A stretch of DNA of 64,000 nucleotides from Roseibium aestuarii (GTDB lineage Bacteria; Pseudomonadota; Alphaproteobacteria; Rhizobiales; Stappiaceae), in the NCBI RefSeq assembly GCF_008477545.1, contig NZ_VORA01000001.1, positions 1,860,001-1,924,000 of the forward strand. Direction: 5' to 3'. How positions within the stretch are numbered: position 1 is the first letter of the stretch; every line of letters begins with the position of its first letter. The translations under genes were made by a program, and so were the position numbers. A model generated the notes under the pieces. That model was not told where the DNA came from and did not search any database. It saw nothing but the letters and a program-made list of their open reading frames with translations. Of this stretch, positions 18,873-27,141 are shown piece after piece.

Positions 18873-18948
18873 TCCCTGATAGCTCAGTTGGTAGAGCAAG
18901 CGACTGTTAATCGCTGGGTCGTAGGTTCGAGTCCTACTCAGGGAGCCA
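18873..18948 (+). tRNA. tRNA-Asn (GTT), copy 2
   Basis: 76 bases, the same sequence as copy 1. The ~15 bases before each copy are also alike (ending GACGGT plus two variable bases), so the pair is best explained by a tandem duplication that included the immediate 5' flank. Confidence 0.97.
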
Positions 18949-19082
18949 CTTTCTACCCCCCCTTTTCCAGATCCGGCTTTTCACCGCGCAGTCCTGCGTC
19001 ACGGTGTTCGGATATCTTGACAGATCCCTTTCCGCGCCCGAGGTCTGACAGGCCACCTTTGCCATCTGCCGGAGCCGCGATC

Positions 19083-19424
19083 ATGACGCCTGCCCTCATC
19101 GAAGTCACCGTGACTTGCCCCGACGATGCCTGCGCCAGCACCATCGCCCGGCACCTCGTGGAAGAACGGCTCGTGGCCTGCGCCAACATCGGCCCGGCCA
19201 TCACCAGCCTCTACCGCTGGAAGGGCACGCTGGAGGAAGACCGGGAAGTGATCCTGACCCTGAAGACGCGCCAGCACCTGTTTGACGTGCTCTGCGCCCG
19301 AATCGGCGAGCTTCACCCCTATGAGGTGGCCGCGATCCTTGCGTGGCCGCTCGCGCTCGTCTCGCAGGACTATGCGGACTGGGTCCTCTCGGAGACCTTG
19401 GCGTCCTCTTCCTATAAGTCCTGA
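19083..19424 (+). CDS. cutA: CutA-type divalent-cation tolerance protein
   Basis: Small cytoplasmic trimeric protein of the CutA1 family (PII-like ferredoxin fold), associated with divalent-metal tolerance in E. coli though its biochemical role is still unclear. The product is 113 residues from the ATG at 19083, with GGAGCC upstream. It shows the conserved blocks VTCPDDACASTIARHLVEER, LVACANIGPAITSLYRWKG, the EVILTLKTR strand and IGELHPYEVAAILAWPL. An open frame extending back into the tRNA gene is spurious. Monocistronic, downstream of tRNA-Asn. Confidence 0.92.
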   Translation: MTPALIEVTVTCPDDACASTIARHLVEERLVACANIGPAITSLYRWKGTLEEDREVILTLKTRQHLFDVLCARIGELHPYEVAAILAWPLALVSQDYADWVLSETLASSSYKS

Positions 19425-20013
19425 GCCGCCTGAGGGGGGTGAAGGAACCTTCTCGCACGTGACCGCTACGACTTTCGAACGACAGATCAACACTGAGAGC
19501 TTGATTCCGCAGGGGAAGAGTGGAAAATTACGTAGATACACGTATCCAGCGCACACAAATCGTTCGGACCTGTTGTTTTTACCAAGTTGCAAGAATCAGA
19601 AGTTTTCGCGAAGGATGAGTCCACAAGGATCGAAGCAACGCACAAGATCATGAGTTTCAAGGTCTTCCAGGACCGTGATCATGTGCGAGATCCTTACGGA
19701 ACAAGCTCTGCGGATCGAATGGTCGAGATCCCAAACAAACGGGACGGACCAGACACCAGAGGCGAGAGAGAAAGCCTGTCCTTTCCGGCAGGCCACAGCC
19801 CCCGCCCCTTGGCCCGCGCCCCCCGGGAGGGGACCGTGACGCAAGAGCATGAGGTTGACGCACGTGGCCCCATCCCGCGCTGACCTCACTTCACCCGAGG
19901 CGCCGCGCGGCGCTCTCGGGCACGTGAAATGGCGTGGGTCTTGCGCTCAGTTTCAGACTGGGTTTTGCGAGATGCGTCGCGGCTCGCGCAAGCCACGCGT
20001 CGCCCGCAAGGTC
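19425..20013. other. 590-base stretch with no credible gene
   Basis: Lies between convergent cutA and hmuV. Two open frames of about 97-98 codons (19587-19883 plus, 19596-19889 minus) overlap each other almost completely, lack ribosome binding sites and match nothing I recognise. 19480-19620 is markedly richer in A+T than its surroundings. I see no tRNA, clear terminator or transposon remains. Confidence 0.4.
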
Positions 20014-20874
20014 TCAAGTGCCAGGTGAAACCCTCGCCCCATGCGGAAGCACGAAGGGGCTTCCGTCACGCGGTGCCTCTCCCACCGGCACATCACAGTC
20101 ATAAAGCTCCGACATGAGCGCGCGGGTGAGAACCTCCTGCGGCGTGCCCGCCGCATGCACCCGGCCCTGCCGAAGGGCGACCACCTGATCCGCGAACATG
20201 GCCGTCAGGTTGAGATCATGCATCACCGCCACGACCCCGCCGCCGCGCTTGGCAAAGTCGCGGACAAAGCGCATCACCCAGAGCTGGTGCTTGATGTCGA
20301 GACTGGAAACCGGCTCGTCGAGGAAGATCCAGCGTGGCCCCTGCGGCCCGACCGGCGCCCCCACCTGACACAGGACACGGGCGAGCTGCACCCGCTGCTG
20401 CTCGCCCCCCGACAGCTTCAGATAATCCCGCCCGGCGAAACCGGACAGGTCGACGGCTTCAAGCGCCTCCGCCACGCTCATGGCCGCGTCAGGGCCATGC
20501 GCACCGCGCACGCTCACGCCGAGGCGCACCACCTCCTCCACCGTGAGCGAGAAGGCAACGCTGGTGTGCTGGGCCAGAACCCCACGCATGAGGGCAAGGC
20601 GCCTGCGGTTGTCCGGAGAGACCCGGACGCTCGCAAGAAGGGCTTCCCCGTCATGGGCATGTTCGCCGGTCACCGCCTTCAGCAGCGTGCTCTTGCCCGA
20701 ACCGTTGGGCCCGATGATCGCTGTCAGCTCGCCGACCCGCGCCGAAAGGCTGATGTCGTGGAGAATGCGCCGCGTACCAAGCGTCACGCCCAGGCCGCGC
20801 ACGGCGAGCCCGTTACGGTCCCCGGTCCATGCCGAAGCCGTCGCAGCTTTCTCGTCCGATCGGAAATGAAACAT
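20014..20874 (-). CDS. hmuV: Haem ABC transporter ATP-binding protein
   Basis: Cytoplasmic ATPase of the HmuTUV haem importer. The product is 286 residues from the ATG at 20874 (GAGGAGAG upstream). Walker A is IGPNGSGKST, the signature is LSGGEQQRVQLARVL followed by a short insertion CQVGAPVGPQGP before Walker B WIFLDEPVSSLD, and the H-loop is AVMHDLN. The insertion between signature and Walker B is characteristic of HmuV/BhuV proteins and separates them from siderophore FepC homologues. It starts 11 bases after hmuU. No haem-utilisation (hmuS) or TonB receptor gene is adjacent. Confidence 0.93.
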   Translation of the reverse strand: MFHFRSDEKAATASAWTGDRNGLAVRGLGVTLGTRRILHDISLSARVGELTAIIGPNGSGKSTLLKAVTGEHAHDGEALLASVRVSPDNRRRLALMRGVLAQHTSVAFSLTVEEVVRLGVSVRGAHGPDAAMSVAEALEAVDLSGFAGRDYLKLSGGEQQRVQLARVLCQVGAPVGPQGPRWIFLDEPVSSLDIKHQLWVMRFVRDFAKRGGGVVAVMHDLNLTAMFADQVVALRQGRVHAAGTPQEVLTRALMSELYDCDVPVGEAPRDGSPFVLPHGARVSPGT

Positions 20875-20885
20875 CGGATCTCTCC

Positions 20886-22001
20886 TCACACCCCTGCGAT
20901 CAGCCCCTTGCGACGCAAGAGGATCCAGAGAAAGAACGGGCCGCCCACCAGCGCCATGACGATCCCGATGGGCAGTTCGGCAGGTGCCACGAGCACCCGG
21001 GCCACGGTGTCTGCCACGAGCAGCAGGCTTGCCCCGAGCAGGGCGCAACCGGGCAGCAGATAGCGGTGATCCGGCCCCATGAGCAGGCGCAGCAGATGAG
21101 GCACGACGATACCGACAAACCCGATGCCGCCGGCCACCGCCACGCTGGCCCCCACGGCCCCGGCGACACAGAAGATCGCGGCCGTTTTCAGCCGCTCCAC
21201 GTCAAGCCCCATGTGCCCGGCCGCCGCCTCGCCCAGGAACAGGGCGTTGAGCCCGCCCGCCATGAGCCGGGCTCCGGCAAGCGAGGCCAGGATGAGCGGG
21301 GCCGCCGCAAGGGTCTTTTCCCAGGTGGCGCCGGCCAGCGAGCCCAGCTGCCAGAAATTGAGATCCCGGATCTGCTGGTCATCGGCCATGAAGATCAGCA
21401 CGCCGACACAGGCAAAGACGATGGCCGACAGGGCAATGCCTGCCAGAAGCAGGGTGGCGATGGAGGTCTGCCCCTGGCTCTGACCGAGCCGATAAAGGCA
21501 GAAGGTTGCCGCCAGACCTCCCGCGAAGGCGGCCAGCGGCACCGCGTGAAACCCGAGCAGCGCGCTCACCGGGCTCAGCACCGTGCTTCCCAGCACGATG
21601 AAGGCGGCGACACCGAGGCTGGACCCGGCGCTGACGCCGATGAGCCCCGGATCCGCCAGGGGATTGCGGAACAGGCCCTGCATGACAGCGCCGGCCACCG
21701 CAAGCCCCGCACCCACCAGCATGCCGAGCACCATGCGCGGCAGACGGATCACCTCGATCACGAGACGGTCGCGCAAGGGGATCTCGCCCCCGAACAGCCG
21801 GGCGTGGAGATAGTCGCCAAGGGTCACCCCCACCGCGCCGATCGACAGGCTGGCAAGGGCCACCACGACGAGCAGACCGGCAAGCGCCAGCAGCACGAGG
21901 CGGGCGCGCCGGCGGCGGTCACCCGCACCGGCATGACCGGCCCGGCTGGAGGCGGCCGGCGTGTCTCCGGCATCTTCGGCCGACAGGGAGGCAAGGCTCA
22001 T
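20886..22001 (-). CDS. hmuU: Haem ABC transporter permease (FecCD family)
   Basis: Inner-membrane permease, 371 residues from the ATG at 22001, with about ten predicted hydrophobic helices after a ~35-residue polar N-terminus (SAEDAGDTPAASSRAGHAGA). Family motifs are clear: IEVIRLPRMVLGMLVGAGLA, GAVMQGLFRNPLADPGLIGVS, and the EAA-like cytoplasmic loop FVGIVVPHLLRLLMGPDHR. The start codon overlaps the hmuT stop (ATGA), giving tight coupling. The polar N-terminal extension is longer than in E. coli FecC/D-type permeases. Confidence 0.94.
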   Translation of the reverse strand: MSLASLSAEDAGDTPAASSRAGHAGAGDRRRRARLVLLALAGLLVVVALASLSIGAVGVTLGDYLHARLFGGEIPLRDRLVIEVIRLPRMVLGMLVGAGLAVAGAVMQGLFRNPLADPGLIGVSAGSSLGVAAFIVLGSTVLSPVSALLGFHAVPLAAFAGGLAATFCLYRLGQSQGQTSIATLLLAGIALSAIVFACVGVLIFMADDQQIRDLNFWQLGSLAGATWEKTLAAAPLILASLAGARLMAGGLNALFLGEAAAGHMGLDVERLKTAAIFCVAGAVGASVAVAGGIGFVGIVVPHLLRLLMGPDHRYLLPGCALLGASLLLVADTVARVLVAPAELPIGIVMALVGGPFFLWILLRRKGLIAGV

Positions 22002-22909
22002 TGGCCAGCCTCCTCCGCCGCCCACTCGGCAACCGTGCGGCTCAGCTCGTCGGCGGCCTCCGCCGTGCGCGGCCCGAAGCCCAGAAGATAGAGCCCGTCG
22101 AGCGCCAGGATCCGGTTGTTGCGCGCGGCCGGGGTGAGCCCCAGAACCGGATGAGCGAGCACCGTCTCCCGGCTGGCTGCATGGTCGCCGCTGTTGCTCA
22201 TCATCAAGATGACGTCAGGCGCGGCCTCGGTGATGGCTTCCGGGGTCAGGGGCTTGTAGCCGCCGAAGCCGGAAACCGCGTTGGTCAGATGGGCCAGCTT
22301 CATGATCCCCGCCGCCGCCGTATGCTCGCCGGCTGCCATCACGTTGCCGCCACTCAGCGACAGGACGAACAGCACCTTGAGATCGCTCTCGCGGGTCGCA
22401 GCCTGTTCCTCGGCCCGGGCAAGGGCATCGCGAAGGCTGGCGGACAGGTCGGCGGCCTTGTCGGCCAGTCCGAGCGCCTGCCCCACGATCTCGACCTTCC
22501 GCAGCACACCCTCGCCGCTGTAGTCCTCCGGCACGGTCACGATCGGAACACCGGCCTGGCGCAACACCTCCAGCGCTTCGGGCGGCCCGCTGCCCTCAAG
22601 CGTCAGGATCGCATCCGGACCCGTCGAGAGAACGCCCTCGGGGCTCAGCGCGCGGATATAGCCCACGTCGGGCAGGGCCTGTGCGGCAGGCGGAAAGAGG
22701 CTGGTCGTGTCGCGGGCCACAAGCCGGTCCTCTGCCCCCAGCGCATAGATGATTTCCGTCACCGAGCCCCCGATGGAGACCAGATGCCGGGCACCGGACA
22801 CATCCGGCACCGGCGCCCCTGCCGCAAGGGCGGGCGAAGCGGCAAGGCTGGCAGCAAGAACAAGGCTCCGCGCGGTGCGGAACGGCAGACGGGAAGACAA
22901 GCGGAACAT
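21998..22909 (-). CDS. hmuT: Haem-binding periplasmic protein
   Basis: Substrate-binding protein of cluster A-II (TroA-like fold) that hands haem to HmuUV. The product is 303 residues from the ATG at 22909. The signal peptide runs from MFRLSSRLPFRTARSLVLAA to about LAAG, and the mature protein begins with the characteristic RHLVSIGGSVTEIIYALGAE, followed by VGYIRALSPEGVLS and, later, GGYKPLTPEAI. In HmuT homologues a Tyr near the YIRAL block coordinates haem; Tyr is present here. First gene of the operon. Confidence 0.92.
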   Translation of the reverse strand: MFRLSSRLPFRTARSLVLAASLAASPALAAGAPVPDVSGARHLVSIGGSVTEIIYALGAEDRLVARDTTSLFPPAAQALPDVGYIRALSPEGVLSTGPDAILTLEGSGPPEALEVLRQAGVPIVTVPEDYSGEGVLRKVEIVGQALGLADKAADLSASLRDALARAEEQAATRESDLKVLFVLSLSGGNVMAAGEHTAAAGIMKLAHLTNAVSGFGGYKPLTPEAITEAAPDVILMMSNSGDHAASRETVLAHPVLGLTPAARNNRILALDGLYLLGFGPRTAEAADELSRTVAEWAAEEAGQ

Positions 22910-22984
22910 GGAATGGTCCTGATCAGAGTCGCGTGAAAGACCCCGGAACGGCTGGCTCGGGCGGCGAAAATCCCGCCGCACCCT

Positions 22985-23085
22985 GGCTGGCAACCGGTCG
23001 TGCCGCGGATCCGGGAAAGGCGCCCGTCATCCGCGCAACATTACTTGACTACTAAATTCATATTTTCTAATTGTCACGTCGTCCG
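22985..23085 (-). promoter_or_regulatory. A+T-rich candidate iron-responsive promoter region of hmuTUV
   Basis: The only strongly A+T-rich patch between the divergent hmuT and the exported-protein gene (23041-23080). On the minus strand it reads ATTAGAAAATATGAATTTAG, which resembles a diverged Irr iron-control element (TTTAGAA type) but is not an exact match. Haem uptake genes in Alphaproteobacteria are commonly under RirA/Fur/Irr control, so the assignment is by context. Confidence 0.3.
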
Positions 23086-23130
23086 GCGAAAAATTTGATT
23101 TCGCTCAAAGCCAAAGACGGAGCCCGCTGC

Positions 23131-23628
23131 ATGCCGCACATCCTTCGCGCCTCTTCCCTTCGCCGCCGCGTTTCCGGCAAGCGGCTCATGCGCGCTCTCG
23201 GCCTGTCGCTCACCTATGCGCTGGCCGCGCCCAGCATGGTGCATGCGGCCGACGGCGGCCTGACCCTGGAGCTCAATCGCTCCGTAACCACCGAGCGGGG
23301 CTGCATGCTCTCGTTCGTGGCCAGCAACGGCTCGGCCCGGGACGTGACCGGCGTGGTCTATGAACTGGTGCTGTTCAATGCCGAAGGTCTGGTGGAAAAG
23401 ATGACCGCCTTCGACTTCGGCTCCCTGCCGGCCTCCAAGACCGTGGTGCGGCAGTTCGAGCTGGCCGGTCAGCCCTGTGAGGGCCTCAGCCAGGTGCTGG
23501 TCAATGGCGCACCGCGATGCGATCTGGCGAAGGGCAGCACCGGCGGCGAGACGCCTTCCGCCCCCGCGACCGCCTGCATCGCCGACCTGACCACCAGCAG
23601 CCGCGCGACCCTGGCCCTGCTGAAGTAA
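23131..23628 (+). CDS. Exported protein of unknown function
   Basis: I do not recognise a characterised family. The product is 165 residues from the ATG at 23131 (GGAG upstream). The basic N-terminus (LRASSLRRRVSGKRLMRALG) followed by LSLTYALAAPSMVHAA is a signal peptide with likely cleavage after VHAA; the twin arginines could hint at Tat, but the charge is spread out. The mature part has a beta-rich look (LTLELNRSVTTERGCMLSFV, VYELVLFNAEGLVEKMTAFD) and four Cys that could pair (ERGC, QPC, PRC, TAC). It is divergent from hmuTUV and shares the A+T-rich control region, so iron or haem regulation is conceivable. Confidence 0.7.
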   Translation: MPHILRASSLRRRVSGKRLMRALGLSLTYALAAPSMVHAADGGLTLELNRSVTTERGCMLSFVASNGSARDVTGVVYELVLFNAEGLVEKMTAFDFGSLPASKTVVRQFELAGQPCEGLSQVLVNGAPRCDLAKGSTGGETPSAPATACIADLTTSSRATLALLK

Positions 23629-23670
23629 GGTCTCGGGCGAGACCGCTCGGGACGCGCCGCCTGGCGCGTC
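23629..23670. terminator. Double hairpin between convergent genes
   Basis: GGTCTC/GAGACC (23629-23644) and GACGCGCC/GGCGCGTC (23651-23670), both perfect, fill the whole gap between the stop of the exported-protein gene and the stop of the multi-PAS gene. There is no T-tract, so it may be a stabilising or weak bidirectional terminator. Confidence 0.45.
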
Positions 23671-26600
23671 TCAGATCCCCGGATCGAGGCTCCCGTCATC
23701 CTCTGATCGCCCAGCCCCGCCTGCCTCGAGCAGGACAATCGGCCCCTGTGCGCCGGCCTGCGCGATCTGGCAGGCCTCTCGTGCCATGTCCAGAACCTCG
23801 CACGCCCCCCCTTGCAAGCGCGGCGTCAGCGCCACCGCGCCGACCATCACCAGATTGTCCGGTCGGTCGCCGCCGCCGATCTGGGCCAGAAGCTCGTCGC
23901 GGATGCGTGCGGCAAGCGATTGCAGCGCCCCATGTCCCGCCTGCACGCTCGGAAGCACAACACAGAATTCGCCAGACCCCAGCCGTGCCACCATGTCGAA
24001 GGCGCGAACGCTGCCACCGAGCTTTTCTGCAAGATCCACCTCCGACGCAGGCCCGTAGATCCGGATGACCAGGAGGGCCCCGGCCCCCTTGCGATTGCGC
24101 AGGCCTTGCAGGATCTCGTCCAGGGCCTTCAGCAACTCGCTCTCGCCGGACAGCTGCGTTCCGCGCCCCATCGCCACGACAGGCCCCTCGGGGATCGGCG
24201 CCTCGGCGCTCTGGCTGACGAGACTGTGAGTGCCAATCCAGCCGCCGCACGGCAGCGGGGAATGAATGGAGCTCACGATCCGGCCGCTGGCGAGCGGGAA
24301 GCGCGAGCGCACCGTCTCGCCCCGGCGCAGGGCGCCGATCAGGCCGCGCACATGGGCCCCCACATCCCCCTTGAAGTCACCGCGAGCCTTTTCCGCCTCG
24401 ATCAGGGACGTGAGCGAGACACCGCGCGCCACCTCTCCGTCGCGCTTGCCGAAGATCTCGATGTATTTCTCGTTCCAGGTCTGCAGGTTGCCGTCCTTGT
24501 CGAAGACGCTGACCCCCATGTCGAGATAGGCAAGGGTCTGCTCCAGATCCTCGCTCTTGCGGCGGGCCTCCCTTTCCTTTTCCTGCAGACGCGTCTCCGC
24601 CTGACGGCGGGCGGTCACGTCCTCCACGAAGGTCAGCACGCTGCCATCCGGCAGGGTCGCGCCGCTGATCTTGTAGATGGTTCCATCGGCAAAACGCCGC
24701 TCGAAAGGCTCCTTGTCGATGCTCCGCAGGGCCTCGGCCGAGCGGGCCACTTCCGCCTCGAGGTTTTCCTCGCCTGAGCCCATGTGCCGGAACGCATTGC
24801 GCAGCACCTCGCGCAGGGCAAGCACCTCGTCCGTCTCCATGCCGGAGAAATGCAGCAGCCGCTTCCAGTGGTCATTGTAATAGGTGAGGTTGAGATCCGG
24901 CCCGACCAGCGACACGGCGCCCGGGAACTGGTCGAAGACCCCCTTCAGGATCGAGGCCTGCCGCTTTATCTCCGTCACGTCGGCGAAGAAGTCGGCGCGG
25001 AAGCTCGACGGGGTGATCTGGCTCGTGGTCTGCAGCCAGCGCCCGTTGCTCATCTGGTCGAGATGGGACGAGTCGCCGATGAAGAAACTGGTGCGACGGT
25101 CCTCGATCCAGGCGTCCCGGTCTTCGCGAGACCAGGGAAGGTCGGCAAATCGTCCCTCCTCCACGGCCTTCAGCAGCAGCTCGCGGAAACTGCGGCCCTG
25201 ACAGTCGCGCAGGGCCATGCCTCCCAGGAGGCCGCGCCGGTAGGCCCCATTGGCCATGACCAGCGCGTCCGTGTGATCATAAATCGCAAAGCCGGCGGGG
25301 ATCGCCTCGAAGACCTCGTTGAGCATGTCCTCGCTGTGCTTCTGCCGGGTGACATCCTCGACGGAAATCACGACACCGGTCATCGCCTGGCTGGCATCGT
25401 CGATGAGCGGCTCGGAGCGGCAGCGGAACCACTTGCGCCGGCGCTCCGGCCCAAACCGCGCGAGTGCCGTCCAGGACCGGCTTTCGCGCCCCGTCAGCAG
25501 GTCGGTCAGGAATTCCCCGGCCGAGGGGACCAGCACCTCCGCATCGTCATCGGCGTCCTCGTCCGCATCCGGCTCGGGCACGATCAGCCCCACCACATCG
25601 GAGAGATGGCTCATGCCTTCATAAAGGGTGCTGACCTCGAGGATGGTTTCCGTGGCCGTGTTGTAACGCTGGACGATGCCGTTCTGGTCCACCACCAGAA
25701 TGCCTTCGCTCAGGGCATCCAGCGTCGAGCGATAGAGCAGTTGCGCCCGATTGACCTCGGTCTCGACCGCCTGACGGGAGCTGATGTCGATCACCGCTCC
25801 GACAAGTCGCGGCTTCGCCCGACCCGGATCGAACACCGGCTGACAGACGGAATAGACCCAGGCCTCACGACCGATGGCCGTGCGAATGCGCAGATTGAGC
25901 CGCCAGCCCGACCCGGTGCGCAGGGCTTCCCGGAATGCGGATTGCAGCATGGGCTGGTCATGCGGATGGCACAGCCCGAACCACTGCTGCAGCGAAGGGG
26001 TCTCCCCTTCCGGCATGTCATGGATATGGCAGGTCTGGGAGGTCCAGCGCACCTCCAGGGTCTCGCCGTCGATTTCCCAACCGCCGGTACCGGCCAGTTC
26101 GCTGAACTGAGAATAGAATTCCAGCTGCTGATGCTCGGTGCGATCGGACATGGTCTGGGCCGGAGGCGCTGACGGCAGCTCCGGAGAAACAAGACGAATA
26201 GCGCTGGCCAGAACGCTTTCAAGCGCCTTGAAAGAGGGAAGACCCCGGCCGCCGGAGGCAGCCGTGTCGAGCAAAAGCCCGAAACGCATGTTATCGGCAC
26301 CGGGCTGACGAGCGAGAAGCCGGATTCCCTCCTGGTCACGCAACGGGATCGTCACAAGAGAGGCTTGGGCGTCGTCCAGAACGCAGTCCGGCAGCGCGAT
26401 CCGGGCCCCAGGGTCCGGCAGGCAGCCTCCAGCGCCCTCGCCATCGAGGGCCAGAACCAGCAGGTCGCGCGCGCCCGGCTCAATCGCACAGAAGGCCGCA
26501 CCGCGCACCGCGCCCTCGCTGAGCGCCACCACGGACGACAGAAGGGCGGTGAGCGCCAGGCGCCGGGGCTCCGCGAGCACCCCGCCCGCCCCCTGCTCCT

Positions 26601-26712
26601 CGCTCCCCGCCTCGCTCCCCCTCTCGCGCCCCGGAACGAGAGCGATGGATGACCCCGCCCCAGAGGGAGAGGACTGCAGCGATGCCGAAGCATGGGTGGG
26701 TGCAAGCGTCAC
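23671..26712 (-). CDS. Multi-PAS sensor protein with degenerate GGDEF domain
   Basis: A 1013-residue soluble protein without membrane segments. An N-terminal region (~45-180) may be GAF-like. PAS/PAC units then follow at about 203-312 (ends VGAVIDISSR), 327-455 (ALSEGILVVDQNGIVQRYN), 465-590 (AIPAGFAIYDHTDALVMANG), 592-705 (ends LTFVEDVTARRQAE) and 735-850 (DMGVSVFDKDGNLQTWNE). A short coiled coil (RLQEKEREARRKSEDLEQTL) joins the last two. The C-terminal ~150 residues have the GGDEF fold, but the signature reads GSGEF (residue ~912, in VARLGSGEFCVVLP), so diguanylate cyclase activity is doubtful; no EAL, kinase or HATPase domain is present. The start is a GTG at 26712 with AGG before it. Similar multi-PAS proteins with intact output domains are kinases or cyclases; this one may bind or report rather than catalyse. 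Confidence 0.85.
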   Translation of the reverse strand: MTLAPTHASASLQSSPSGAGSSIALVPGRERGSEAGSEEQGAGGVLAEPRRLALTALLSSVVALSEGAVRGAAFCAIEPGARDLLVLALDGEGAGGCLPDPGARIALPDCVLDDAQASLVTIPLRDQEGIRLLARQPGADNMRFGLLLDTAASGGRGLPSFKALESVLASAIRLVSPELPSAPPAQTMSDRTEHQQLEFYSQFSELAGTGGWEIDGETLEVRWTSQTCHIHDMPEGETPSLQQWFGLCHPHDQPMLQSAFREALRTGSGWRLNLRIRTAIGREAWVYSVCQPVFDPGRAKPRLVGAVIDISSRQAVETEVNRAQLLYRSTLDALSEGILVVDQNGIVQRYNTATETILEVSTLYEGMSHLSDVVGLIVPEPDADEDADDDAEVLVPSAGEFLTDLLTGRESRSWTALARFGPERRRKWFRCRSEPLIDDASQAMTGVVISVEDVTRQKHSEDMLNEVFEAIPAGFAIYDHTDALVMANGAYRRGLLGGMALRDCQGRSFRELLLKAVEEGRFADLPWSREDRDAWIEDRRTSFFIGDSSHLDQMSNGRWLQTTSQITPSSFRADFFADVTEIKRQASILKGVFDQFPGAVSLVGPDLNLTYYNDHWKRLLHFSGMETDEVLALREVLRNAFRHMGSGEENLEAEVARSAEALRSIDKEPFERRFADGTIYKISGATLPDGSVLTFVEDVTARRQAETRLQEKEREARRKSEDLEQTLAYLDMGVSVFDKDGNLQTWNEKYIEIFGKRDGEVARGVSLTSLIEAEKARGDFKGDVGAHVRGLIGALRRGETVRSRFPLASGRIVSSIHSPLPCGGWIGTHSLVSQSAEAPIPEGPVVAMGRGTQLSGESELLKALDEILQGLRNRKGAGALLVIRIYGPASEVDLAEKLGGSVRAFDMVARLGSGEFCVVLPSVQAGHGALQSLAARIRDELLAQIGGGDRPDNLVMVGAVALTPRLQGGACEVLDMAREACQIAQAGAQGPIVLLEAGGAGRSEDDGSLDPGI

Positions 26713-27141
26713 GAAAACAACCTCATCTGCCTCTTCAACCCCAAGGGGTAAATGAAAAACCCTAAGGATCTCTTTGTTCTACGAAACAATTTGGGGAATA
26801 TACCAGTGAAATTGCCAAGTATGCACACCTTTCTTCCAGGATAAATATCGGCAAAACTAGCAATTTACATCGAAACAGTCCCTCCGCCCCAAGTGTTCTC
26901 CAAGGAATTGGTTAACACCCCCCCAAGCAAAACACGACGAATTGTGATCTGCGTTACACGCTTTCTTGCGGGGAAGCTGGTATAAATGTGGTCGCAATAC
27001 GGCAGAGACGCGACAACCCGTTAACACCCGCCTCTGCGGCAAGCGAAAGGAACTCGGAACTATACTTTGCGCGGATCGGAACAGGAGCCGGTCTGGCGCG
27101 TTAAGCAGACCAAGGGGCACAAAGCCCCGGGAGGCGAGAAA
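26713..27141. promoter_or_regulatory. A+T-rich divergent control region with two GTTAACACCC repeats
   Basis: About 430 bases between the divergent multi-PAS gene and an exported-protein gene, clearly lower in G+C than the flanks. GTTAACACCC occurs twice, at 26911-26920 and 27020-27029, 109 bases apart and in the same orientation. GTTAAC-centred sites recall CtrA half-sites but lack the full TTAA-N7-TTAA spacing. No open frame looks real. Confidence 0.4.

Noticed and set aside
19587..19889. Two overlapping ~97-codon frames between cutA and hmuV
   Set aside because: They overlap each other on opposite strands, have no ribosome binding site and show no recognisable protein features.
20829..22091. 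420-codon plus-strand frame rich in His/Gln/Arg
   Set aside because: Antisense shadow of hmuU with no domain; the minus strand has a clear FecCD permease.
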